Below are positions 45,647 to 56,432 of a stretch of DNA of 64,000 nt, piece after piece. Location of the stretch: positions 25,336,647 to 25,400,646 of the forward strand of contig OY987298.1 of the NCBI GenBank assembly GCA_963920635.1, given 5' to 3'. The notes beneath the pieces are model-generated. The model saw only the letters and a list, made by a program, of their open reading frames with translations, did no database searches and had not been told where the DNA came from. The stretch's first letter is position 1; each line of letters opens with the position of its first letter. The translations under genes were made by a program, and so were the position numbers. The stretch is from Pseudeuparius sepicola. Its lineage: Eukaryota; Arthropoda; Insecta; Coleoptera; Anthribidae.

Positions 45647-46709
45647 AAGGGGCGAAAGAAGGACCAATGTCGAACTCTTCTTCTTTTTTGGGCTAGGTTT
45701 CCACCATTGAGTCCATTGCATTGACCCAGAGTCAGTGTTTGTTTCACCACCTTTACTTCTCTGAGGAGTACCGTCTGGAACTCATCTATTGTATATAATA
45801 GACTTTTTTCGTTGACTGATATATTAATAAAGACTGCTCACGGCTGTCACGTCTGACACATTTTTTGCTCACCATGCGCTTTCCGGGGATAAAATACAAT
45901 GCAGAAAATACATTGTTAGCAATCAGAGCCATCTGTTTTCCAGGACATAAAGCTATAGACGGGAGAAGCCTTTATAAATACGTCAGTCAACGCTTTTTTG
46001 CTTTTACCCTGTCGGTGACGGAAAATTAAATTTGCTTTAATTTTTTTTTCGAAAACTATTTAAAAGCCGTTTGAATTATTGGGATTTCGCAATCTTCTAT
46101 GCAAATTTGGAATATCATTATCGCCAAGATTATCAGAATATGGTAAATGCGTATGCAAAGTTCAAGGCAACGAAGGCTATTTTCATTGCTACAATTTCAA
46201 AGTTCTAGTACTTTCTAGAGAAATAACCAATTGTTAAAAATAAATTAACATACTTTTGGAATACCATCTATGTTGGAACCTAATTAGGTGCGTGGCTAGC
46301 TTATAGCTTTGTCATTTATTATTCTACAAAAAATGTATCCAAGTGAAGCCGTTACCTCATGAAACTCCTTAAAGTGTAAAGAAATTATTACTCTCTGTTC
46401 TTATTTCATTTTAAATTTTTGTAGTTTTGAAAATTTAATTAAAATAATATATATTATGCTTATCTAAAGTTTGAGTTACCAAACAACATTATTTTAGTTC
46501 TTCTAGGTCAAGGGTTTTTAACATCTGATGTTTTGCTCAATACTTATTAAATATTTTTTGTCATTTCGTATTTTAGTGCTTATTTCAGAGAATAAAACTA
46601 CAGATCGGATTTTACTTCGATAGCTACAATGTAATGATAATACTTCTCATCTTCACTATACTCCAAACCAGAAGTAACTCAAATGCAAGCGAGGGAGGGG
46701 TGATAATTA

Positions 46710-47732
46710 TACAGTATGGAACAGCCAAATGGAATAAATTCAATATCTACCTTAGGGTGATGCTAGAAAAAAAAATTAAATACAAAAGTATTTGATAGAT
46801 CGAGACGCATAACATAAAAAATATAGTGGTGTATACAGGGTGCTCCATAAGTGTGATATTATATGCAACTTTGTTTTTTTAAATGGCACACGCTGTATTT
46901 TGCTTGATTTTTATATTACCCTAAGGATTCTACACATCTTTTATACACCCATATCTATGCCCAAACCCAACCGTTTCAGAAATAATCCATCATTTCATTT
47001 AAATATCGTCAATTGCGAGTTACAATTCGTGAGGTTATTATTTTTTTAATGTTAGCGACGAAAGCAGTATCGTTTGCAAATAAATACTAGATACCTGTTA
47101 TTTTTCCGCTAACGAAATAGTGCTACATTATACAGGGTGATAACAACAAAATTTACAATTTGATAAATTTCGAGTGATCGATAATGTTTAAATTTGATGT
47201 AGTATGGAGTTGTGATATCTCATTTGAAAGGTTTTTTCATTCTCTTGTCAAACATTATAATTAGGTTTTTAAACTTTATTTAGAAAATTCACAGTTCCTG
47301 ATATTAAAAAAATTAATACAAAATAAATCAATATCAACGTATGAGATGTTCATAATGCATGCCTCGAACGTATAACTTTTTTGTTAACGTTCGAGGCATG
47401 CATTTTGAACACGAATTGTAACTCGCACTTGACGATATTTAAATGAAATGATGGATTATTTCTAAAACGGTTGGGTTTGGGCATAGATAAGGGGGTATAA
47501 AAGATGTGTAGAATCCTTAGGGTAATATAAAAATCAAGCAAAATACAGCGTGTGCCATTTAAAAAAACAAAGTTGCATATAATATCACACTTATGGAGCA
47601 CCCTGTATACACCACTATATTTTTGTGTTATGCGCCTCGATCTATCAAATACTTTTGTATTTAAATTTTTTTTTCCAGCATCGCCCTGTAAGGAGATATT
47701 GAATTTATTCCATTTGGCTGTTCCATACTGTA
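46710..47732. mobile_element. 1-kb foldback element with nested termini
   Basis: The outer ends are TACAGTATGGAACAGCC (46,710) and GGCTGTTCCATACTGTA (ending 47,732). Concentric inner ends TACAGGGTGCTCC (46,834) and GGAGCACCCTGTA (ending 47,607) share the same axis, near 47,221. Each inner end starts a 66-68 bp unit closed by an inverted GGCACACGCTGTA-type terminus. Arms match for about 340 bp. No transposase. Confidence 0.82.
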
Positions 47733-48501
47733 TATCTATTATCTGGGCTTCTTTGTCGTTTGCGGTTAGGGCTAACTTTTTTCAAATAGAACTAGGATAG
47801 TCTCTAGGATGGCATTCTGAGTGTAGGACAATAATTATTAGTAAATCACACAGGTAAAGAGAAATGCTGTGAATCTAAAATTGAAGTAGATATATTCCTA
47901 AGCAGGAGGTTCATAGACAATCATCAGCACCTCTGTCATTTTTTACCTTGCTATGATTTTACGAGACTTATATTAATAAATGTGGTTCATACAAAAGTAT
48001 CCGCGCGTCGCGCGATGATTTTTGTACCGTCTTGGATGTCCGCTCCTCATCTATCTGTTATTTTATCTTTGCTTACACATTTTGCGAAAGCGTGAAATCG
48101 AGTGATATAATATTTGTTTTCATTCTGATATCTCCAGTTTCCACATAATTTGCATTTTGAGGCTTATCTCATTTAAGACAACTGTGGCTATCATCGAATG
48201 GAAATTAGCCTTGGATTGAATCATTTTTTCGGTGGATGCTGATTTATCGTCAGCAGAATTGAAATGTTTTAATCGCAGTTTCTAGAATTGTACAGCATTA
48301 TGGCAATGGTTTTGCTCATTCGCCCCCCCCCTCATTTTGTTTATTATTTAGCGCTAATGCTAATAATATCAGAGATGTAATAATAATTTTCAATGATCTT
48401 CAAATGACATTGGATAACGTTTCCTTCGGAGATGGCCTCGGAGATGGCCTGGACCAGAAATGTTGCGAATTTATTTTCGAATCTAAATAAACAGATTGAT
48501 G

Positions 48502-48683
48502 TACAGGGTGTTCCCGTATATTTTGATCCACCCCTAGAGCCTATATTTTTCGAGTTAGAAAAAATTACTTTAATTATAAATTAATTACTCTAAACCGGTA
48601 GGATCTGTTACTAGATAAAACAAATGAGCGCCGCAAATTTATGAAAAAATATAAACTTACTTTTTTTAATATAACACCCTGTA
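48502..48683. mobile_element. 182-bp MITE with TACAGGGTGTT ends
   Basis: TACAGGGTGTTCCCGTATAT at 48,502 and AACACCCTGTA ending at 48,683 delimit a short element; another TACAGGGTGATTTATT begins at once at 48,684. Its first ~57 bp reappear inverted at 51,660-51,714. Confidence 0.6.
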
Positions 48684-48699
48684 TACAGGGTGATTTATT

Positions 48700-50026
48700 C
48701 ATAACTACATTAATTTTAACAGTGGGTAGGGAAAAATGCTATGAATGCGAAATCGCAATTAAAAAAACTTTTTTTTAAAGCCGGAATTATTTTTTTTCTA
48801 AACCGCATTTTTACCTATTTGGCCCTCTATTTACGGCTGCCACTGGATTGCTTTCAGGGCGCGTGAGGCATCGGACGACGCTTGCCGTTGCGCGCGTCAA
48901 CATTGTTGCCAGATGTACGCAACTTTCGTAAATTTAAAGGAATGTTTTCAGTACATAATTATTTGTATTGTAGGCGAATGTTCCGCCAAATGCTTGCGGA
49001 AATTATGGACAAATGTTAACGCTTACCTCTTGTAACGGTTAGTTTTGCCCTGAGACACCTTAAGGCGAGCCTTAAGGGATAAATGCCAACGAGAAAAATA
49101 AATGAAACGACTGCTTACGTGACCTTTTGATTTTTGGATGCTTTATTAAGTAGGTACCTATTCAACTAGGGGGCTTACATGATTTCGTGGACCTCGACAC
49201 CACTGAAGACGATTTTTTCTCGATAAAACGAACTTCACTCACTTTCGCTTGGGGCACTAATATTTCCGCTCACTAGTTCACTGATAATCCTTTTTACTAC
49301 ACCAAGACGCTCCTAGAGTAAGTAGTTGTGTTCTGTGATTGTTCTGCTTCCTCTGAAATAAGAACGTCAAAATTAGCCAACATCTCTGGGATACAGTTGC
49401 TTAAAATTACCTTACTTTCCGCTTAAGTTGGTTACCATCACCAACGATACACTTCTCATTCCTTTATTTCTCGTTATGTTTGCTTTTCATTGTTACTAGG
49501 GATCCATATTTGCAATAGAATCGTTTCCGTGGGGGTGGTCCTCCTCTGTGACATTGGTTCAGTCGTAAGTACTTGAATCTTTCTAATTTCCACCTTTCGA
49601 TCTTTACAGCTTTTTCTAGTTTCTTTTCCTGCCGTTAGGTATGTTACCGGGTATAGCCTGATGTGTAACCTACCGAGTCTTAGTATTATTTCTGGGCGAG
49701 TTAGGGATGATGGGTTGCTAAAAGTCCTTAGCTTTCTTGACTTCTGTTTGTCACAACCCTTGTCGTGCAGTCGTTAGTAGGAGTAGGAGGATGTGTGTAG
49801 CCCGAACTCCGCAAAAGGAGCTTGGCGATTGCCCGTGGCGGAGAATTTCCGGCACGCGGCGCGTTGGTGTTTGCGGCATTGATCCTTGCCAAGTTTCTGC
49901 AGAGTGCACTGTGAATTTCCTTTCGTTTCTCGCACTCCGCCTCACTAATCGCACATGTGATGTTATTGTTTCCCGTATTTCACAGTGCACATTCTCCGTA
50001 TTTTGGTTTGGATATTTTTAAAGGTT
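48700..50026. other. GC-richer non-coding DNA
   Basis: No gene recognised. Open frames at 49,737-50,021 on either strand show no known domain. Confidence 0.4.
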
Positions 50027-50034
50027 ATGTCCCA

Positions 50035-50454
50035 TAGAGGTGGGTTGCGATTTCACGAACTGTTACTTTGTCACTGCTACTTATCTGTCGCAGTCACAGT
50101 CTGCTCCAGTCCCAACCAAATAGCAGTGACATTTTGTCACAGGTTAGAATTTGTTGCCAGTGCGGTTGGTGCGCTTGATTGCGACGATCGCGTGGATCTT
50201 CGGTCTGCTCCGAATATGCTCCGTCTCCGTCGCACCGACGCAGCCAAGAAATTGAACTGCGATCTACGATTGCGATGCGATGATACGGGGATGGGCATGT
50301 AGCGTAATATAATGTAGGAGCAGAGCAGGGCAGGCCAGGGGCGATGGATAAAATAAACTGCTCCAAAAAATCACTGCTATTAGTCACTGTGACATGGCTG
50401 GAGCAGTCACATCCTGTCACAGCTCCACTAAAATCGCAGGTTGGCCCACCTCTA
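50035..50454. mobile_element. 420-bp hAT-type MITE with 8-bp target duplication
   Basis: Ends are TAGAGGTGGG (50,035) and CCCACCTCTA (ending 50,454), fitting the hAT terminal pattern YARNG. Direct repeats ATGTCCCA flank it at 50,027-50,034 and 50,455-50,462. The interior has further inverted blocks (GCGATTT with AAATCGC, GTCACAG/CTGTGAC, TGCTCCAG). No transposase is encoded. Confidence 0.85.
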
Positions 50455-50462
50455 ATGTCCCA

Positions 50463-51657
50463 TGTCGCATTCATTGACACTACTTCGTTCGTAGAAAGCA
50501 TTCCCGTAATGAAACGTCGTTGTGGTTTCGTACTTAGTTTCGCTACCTGCCGATAGGTGGCGCGCTTCTAAATAGTTCCGCGGTAGCTTGACTGACATTC
50601 TGCAGGCATTCTCCATGAAGGATCATTATTATGTCTATCATTTCCGCATTTGTCTAGAGAACCGTTTTGGTAAAAAAGCAAAAATGTTGCACAAAGAGTA
50701 CCGAATATACCTACAGAATGTAGGCAACTCTGGTTTCTGTAGTACGTGCTGCCATCTGTTAGAAAGGTTCGCTACTTACCGTGTCATAAAGCGCGCTGTA
50801 GACTTTCGGTTTTGAACACACAGAGGGTGACTGAGAGCTCAACCACAGATTCGGCGACGTTAATACCAACGAGATGGCGCCACATACAATAGAAACCGGC
50901 AGCAGATCCTTGACAATGACAAGTTTGACGTAATAAATAATAGTTGTGGAATGCGGATGGGACGCCTGCGTTGTTTTTAATAAAACTTTTGTCTTAAATC
51001 TCAAAATCTAGCGAATTTCGGAGACAGTTTCAGTCTTTTGAGGTTTCAGTATTTTCCACCCTCTGTAGACACTGAGTGCGTTTTGTGCGTGTGATTGTGA
51101 AGGCCTTTTGTATTGTTATAGCGGGTGCTGTGAAAAGTGTAGTGATAAGGGTCTCTCGAGTTAGATGCTGAACACGCCAAGTCCAAGGTGTGCTAACACC
51201 CTGTTATTGGCATATCAACTAGGTAAATAATTCATAAACTGAATATTTTTTCGTAATTAAATTATCAATAAATAATGGCAACGTCGCGGCCGGTGCCATG
51301 TGCTGCAGCATAACGTCGTAGCTACATGCGTTCAGGTGCGCCTCGTTACGCGGGATTTGGGATAAATTGCCCCATTATTTAAACATGCAGCAAAAAATTT
51401 TTTTTGCGTTTTCGGTATATATGTACCTCCCTGATGACGTGGTTAAAATTAATGTATTTATGAATAAATCAGTATGGAGTATAAATATGTTATATGTCTG
51501 CTCTAAGCATTCGCATGATATTCCAAAGTGCAGATAAATACGATCTTCATATTTAATCGAGGTTGCCATGGAAAAGCATTTCAACTTAGGCAAGGGCATT
51601 CCTGTCGATCCATTATTTTTGGGACAATACACGACTTTCATTTAAGTAATTTTTTTT
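50463..51657. other. Non-coding DNA between elements
   Basis: Moderately GC-rich. No gene recognised. The stretch 51,050-51,190 looks transcript-leader-like (TGAGTGCGTTTTGTGCG) but has no supported coding exon. Confidence 0.35.
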
Positions 51658-51714
51658 TTAACTCGAAAAAGATAGGCTCTAGGGGTGGGTCAAAATATAC
51701 GGGAACACCCTGTA
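51658..51714. repeat. Inverted partner of the 48.5-kb terminus
   Basis: Reverse complement of 48,502-48,558, ending CGGGAACACCCTGTA. With the 48.5-kb unit it could bound a 3.2-kb composite segment or may be an independent truncated copy. Confidence 0.6.
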
Positions 51715-52148
51715 CATTGTATAGAACATTTTCCTTCCTGTTATGACATTCGTCCCATTGAAGACTATCTTGTGTGACAATTTCCAAAATGTGGGCAATA
51801 ATAATTTTGGCTAGTGTCTCGGTGGTAAAATAATATAATATTAATAAAATATCAAAATAATTTGTATAAATTGATAAGATACGTGTATCTATAATTATTG
51901 TACTCCATCTCTCATAATAATGACACCGATTAATATTAACCCAGATATGCCTGAAAATACTTTTTTTGAAGAAAGGGAATTCTTTTATTTTTTTTTTATT
52001 CATTTTAATGATACAGAACACAAAAAAAGATATTACTCGTACACAACAGCCCTATGGGGCCTGGAAGGGCCAGACCTACCTATAGGACGTTAGGAACATA
52101 ACATACTGCACTTATATATCTAACTAATAACAATTTTACATGAAAAGA

Positions 52149-53897
52149 TTATGTTGTGTGGTATGTAACAAAGCATCTGACATGGACACCAACATCACAC
52201 TTAAGACATCTGGTAGTAGTCTTGTCGTGACAGTAGCGACACTTTGTTTGTTTGTCCTGTGGAATGACAAAATGATCCATCCTGTCAAAACGAATGTGCT
52301 ATGTGGTTTTTTATTTTGTTGAAGGAGTGCTATAGCTACACTCCTTCTAAAACATAAGTGATCCATGCCACCTTTGTTGTTTTTGTGGATTTGCCAAGCG
52401 TTTTGCATGGCCATATCCAGACACTGGGCAATTAGGGAAAAATACCACTTTTTCCTCTAATGGAAGTACGATAAAGACTTATGTTTTCATCACAGCGATC
52501 CACGCCGCCCATATTCGCATTATATTTTTTTACCACGTATGGTTGCTCAATTTGAATAATCTTTTTGTCACGTTGTGAGTATCTTTTCACAATATGAATG
52601 GGGGTGGCACCTAAAGAATTGGAACACATTGTGACAATGCTGTTGTCGTTCCATTGAACAGCAACAATATTATTTTCTTCTGCCATTTGATACTCGTAAT
52701 CACCTCTTTTTCTTTTCTTGAGATCTATGGAGGCAAATGGATTGTTGCTAAGTCTATTACAGCGTATTGTTCCAGTTCCCTGAATATTTTTGTTTAGCAA
52801 TGAAATAAGCAAATCACCAGAGTTAAAAAAATTATCAAAGTAAAAGTGAAATTTATGGTCATTCCACTTAGATCTCAATGTATCTGCGTACGTAAGAACA
52901 ACACCAGCCCCGACACCAAGTTCCATGTATAAAGTTCCAATATGAGTAGTTGCGCCCTGGTAGGGTTCAAACCAATTAACATACCCTAATCTGGTACATC
53001 CTACCCATAACGGATAGGCTTTCCCTTTATATATTGTTTGCAGCCATGTCTCCCGTAATAGGGAACCATGGCCTCATCGATGCTGTGTGGTTTTTGCAAA
53101 GGTGCATTTTCTAAAAATTTTGCATTCATATGCCTAAATAATGGTCGAAGTTTTGCAAACTTGTCACTTTTGTCCAAATTATTGTTATCAGCGAAATGTA
53201 GATTACTCATGATATATTCAAACCTATCCCTTGATATAGCCTCGGCTATGAGTTGATTGTGGGTATCTTTTTCACGTTCCCAGAACATTCGACGCCTTGA
53301 GGGTTGTAGATATCCGCTCAGTAACAGCACTCCCAAAAATGATCTAATTTCCCTACCAGAAATATTTCCTTGTTTGTTTTTCTGGTTTGCATACCTAAAA
53401 AGTAACATGAAAATAAATTAGAACATGTCAAAGGTTACCTATTTATTTTTATACCTGTTGGATTCATTCACTATTAGTTCAATGAGGCCGTTATCAAAAA
53501 AGTTCTGAAATAATTCAATAGGTTGTTGTTTGGCTGTCACTTCAGAGACATCGGATTGCCATTCATCGTCGGAATGAAAAATTTGAAAATCTTTTTTTAC
53601 CCATTTGAAGTCAGTTTTCTTGCGTTTGACAACTTGGGTACTTCTCTTGGGTAGGCGTTTTGCCAATTCGGAAAGTGGCATGGTATACTCCTCATCGTCA
53701 GAGTCAGAAGTAGCTGAGGAATTAGCTGTATTGAAATTTATTTCAACAGGTGCTCTTAGTTGATTAGCTGGTAAATTATCAATTGCTAAATTATTCTCGT
53801 CACCCGAGTCCTCATCGGTAATATCGCCACATGCATTTTCGGGCGGAAGCATATAAATGTCCATTCCAGCCTCAGGGAAATCATCATCGTAGGCCAT
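52149..53897 (-). pseudogene. piggyBac transposase with one intron and frameshifts
   Basis: Exon 1 (53,897 to 53,455) encodes an acidic N terminus rich in Asp/Glu and Ser. Exon 2 starts at 53,394 and holds the DDD core: SIDEAMVPYYGRHGCKQYIKG (first Asp), FYFDNFFNSGDLL (second), and NANMGGVDRCDENISLYR (third). The C-terminal Cys/His domain reads CRYCHDKTTTRCLKCDVGVH and ends at a TAA at 52,149-52,151. Two frame changes disable it: a small deletion near 52,990 before CTRLGYVNWFEPYQG, and a lost base near 52,450 after RTSIRGK. The ends are intact, so it could be moved by an enzyme supplied elsewhere. Confidence 0.9.
53395..53454 (-). other. 60-bp GT-AG intron of the piggyBac transposase
   Basis: Minus strand CCAACAG|GTATAAAAATAA opens the intron and TTACTTTTTAG|GTATGC closes it. 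Splicing restores NESNRYANQKNKQG, the expected piggyBac sequence, whereas reading through gives a stop after KNK. Confidence 0.8.
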
Positions 53898-54372
53898 CGT
53901 TAAAGCTTCGTTTAAGGTAAGGCCCCTAAGATGAAAAGAAAAATAAGATTAAAATTTTGGAAAAAATAGAATCATCATACTTTATATGACTAACGTCCTA
54001 CATATAGGACGGCTTCATATTTACTTTTATAAGTAACCCCGTATCAAAAAGAAACATAACCTAATATTACAAGTGATTATTTTTAACCTCCAACACCCCA
54101 AAACATTTATACTTACATTTGTGGAACAACATTTAGTACCTAATTACTTACCCAACAAATCTTACGTCACATTGGTCCATTTTTCGTAATGTAAACAATT
54201 AAACTTTAACAACAAAACGGAGCACTATCGTAAAGCAGCGTTTACTACCAGCTCGAGGGCTCCCTCACAACTGATTTTTATGTTGTGGCGCCACCTGTGC
54301 ACATTAAGAAATTTTTGGCGGGCGGTTTAAACTGTCGACCTAGATATAGGACGGCAGGCATATCTGGGTTAA

Positions 54373-54689
54373 GGTTAGTGGGAAAATGCTATTTTAAGAG
54401 TTTTATTGCAGATGCTCGTCATAGATACATTGTTTGGAGGCATATATTTTTAGATTGTGCTTTTTCCGCTGGGTTGAAGTTCGTTACCTAATTTGTTTGA
54501 TTAAATATATAGAACATATTCAGTACTTTTATGTAGTAGAGACCAATTTTTCATTAAAGTGCTACATAATTTTCTCTCGGGCAAAAAATTTGTAACCAAT
54601 TTTAACTATCGCTCCAAATTTTGGATCAATGATGATAGTACGCCCAATTTACCCTGTTGTCAGAATTATGATGGACATTTCCAATATGA
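54373..54689. other. Non-coding stretch
   Basis: Flank of the piggyBac element; no gene or repeat recognised. Confidence 0.4.
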
Positions 54690-55840
54690 AAGTGAGCTGT
54701 TTGTCATCCATTCAAAATTTGAAATATGAAATTTATCCTTAAGGTTATGTCTTGCAACATGTCCTTTCATTTGGACCCATATAAGCTCTATGGGGTTAAA
54801 CTCACAATGGTATGGCGGCTGGCGTTGCACAATAATTATGCCACGTTCTTTTGCCATTTCGTCGTCTACATACTTCTTAAATCCTGACCTATGTTGCCTG
54901 GCTATTTTTAAAAGTTCTTTTTTGACCATTCCTTCTCCAAATTGCAGCCTCTTCTCGTTTAGCCATTCAATAATATTCACTTTTCTCCAAGAACTAGTTG
55001 GAAGCTTCTCCACTAATCTAGAATGATAACTTGCATTATCAATTACAAGTATGGAATTATTTGGTATCCGCTCTATCATTTGCTGAAAATATTCTTCAAA
55101 TACAACGGCCGTCATTTCCTCGTGATAATTTCTGGTAGAATTGGATTGAAAGTCTAATAAACTGCCATCTAGACATCCATCTTCGCATCCAACGTGTGTT
55201 ATTATTAACCTACGACCTTTTCCAGAGGGAGGGTTTATACCTCTTGACCACCCTTCCATAAAAGCTTGCCGAGAACTTTGCATATTTTTTCTTTCCATAC
55301 TTTTGAAACAGTATGTGCCTCGTTCAACCAAGTTTCATCCAAGTAAAAAATGTTTCTTCCCTTACTTCGAAATCTTATCGCCCTTAGCTACTCTCTTCTC
55401 CAACAAATGATTTCGGGTTTGTCTATAAAAATAGACTTTCGGTTTTGTTTCTCCCAGCGAAAATTCATGTCCTTAAGGACTGTCCGTAATGCGGTTTTTC
55501 TCACTTCGGGCAAGTCGTTGTCTTCATTCACAGCTTGTAAGATTTTATTTAATGTTGGTAGCTCTTTTTGAAATAAAACTTGTGAACTATCCTTCTTATG
55601 GCATTCTTAGCATCGCTGTCGATTTGCGACGGCTTCTTCCTTGGTTTTTTCTTAGCTTCATTAAGTTCACCTGTGGTCCTTCTTTCTTTCAGAAATCTAA
55701 AAATGGTTGCCTCTTCAACTCCAGTCATATTCGAACATTCCACAACTATGCTAGTGCTAGGGGGCTGCTGATGTACCAATGCATCGTGAACATTTAAAAC
55801 TATAGTTTTCTCTTGCAAAATGGCTTCTGCAAACCTGGTT
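54690..55840 (-). pseudogene. DDE transposase with DD~83E spacing (Sailor-like), frameshifted
   Basis: The N-terminal region (55,840 down to 55,549) has a helix-turn-helix with MTGVEEATIFRFLKERR and a KKKPRKKPSQID linker. It continues in another frame through LPEVRKTALRTVLKDMNFRW to NIFYLDETWLNE (first Asp, near 55,345). After a further frame change near 55,290 come SRQAFMEGWSRG, ILVIDNASYHS (second Asp) and PPYHCEFNPIELIW (Glu). I count 83 residues between second Asp and Glu. This wide spacing resembles the DD82E/Sailor group of IS630-related transposases, from memory. At least two frameshifts and a premature stop (55,393 region). No terminal repeats were found. Confidence 0.75.
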
Positions 55841-56432
55841 CGAGGGTCTTGATATAAAACATGAACTCGAAGCCATACTACTATAATGCCAAACGACAAA
55901 TGGATGTTGCACCTTTATGATTATTCCATTTATAAGGATTTTAGGCAAATAGGTGTAACTACTAAGTCTCATAATTAATATAAAAGTAATAAAAGGCAAA
56001 TAATTAGGGTTATAATAATTGCCTGTATTAAAATTGCGAGGAGTTAAGATAATTACCTACATCCTAAATATTATACATAATTTCCTCAAAAAGAGCATTA
56101 ATATTGCAATCTAATGAAGATAACTTCTTCCTTTTATTTTCATTGTGTAAATAGGAAAATTATCCATGAAAATATGATTGTTGTCTGAAAGAGATTTTGA
56201 CAATAAAAAAAACAAAATTCAGCATACGCTACTCATTTAAAAGACAATAACGTCATATTTTTAAAGATAATTTTTCTATTTTACACATTGAAAATAAAAG
56301 AGAATAACGCCGCCTATGGTTTACGATCATTTTATGGCCCTGGAACCTGCTCTGTGCTATTTGAATGCAGTATACCACTTCCTATCTATATGTATGTGCG
56401 CGCGCATCTACTAAGAAAGCATGCTAGTCCGG
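55841..56432. other. Non-coding stretch
   Basis: AT-rich sequence between a transposase pseudogene and the palindrome; nothing recognised. Confidence 0.4.

Larger units (their letters stand above)
51940..54368 (-). mobile_element. Full-length piggyBac element (2,429 bp)
   Basis: CCCAGATATGCCTG at 51,940 and CAGGCATATCTGGG ending at 54,368 are perfect 14-bp TIRs, each flanked by TTAA (51,936-51,939 and 54,369-54,372), the piggyBac target. Subterminal inverted blocks CTATAGGACGTTAGG and CTAACGTCCTACATATAGG lie near 52,078 and 53,990. The transposase runs on the minus strand. Confidence 0.95.

Noticed and set aside
43530..45905. LTR retrotransposon with direct terminal repeats
   Set aside because: The 90-bp direct repeats are diverged, lack TG..CA ends and a duplication, and enclose no gag or pol coding sequence.
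49737..50501. Host gene exons
   Set aside because: Frames on both strands lack recognisable domains and overlap the hAT MITE.
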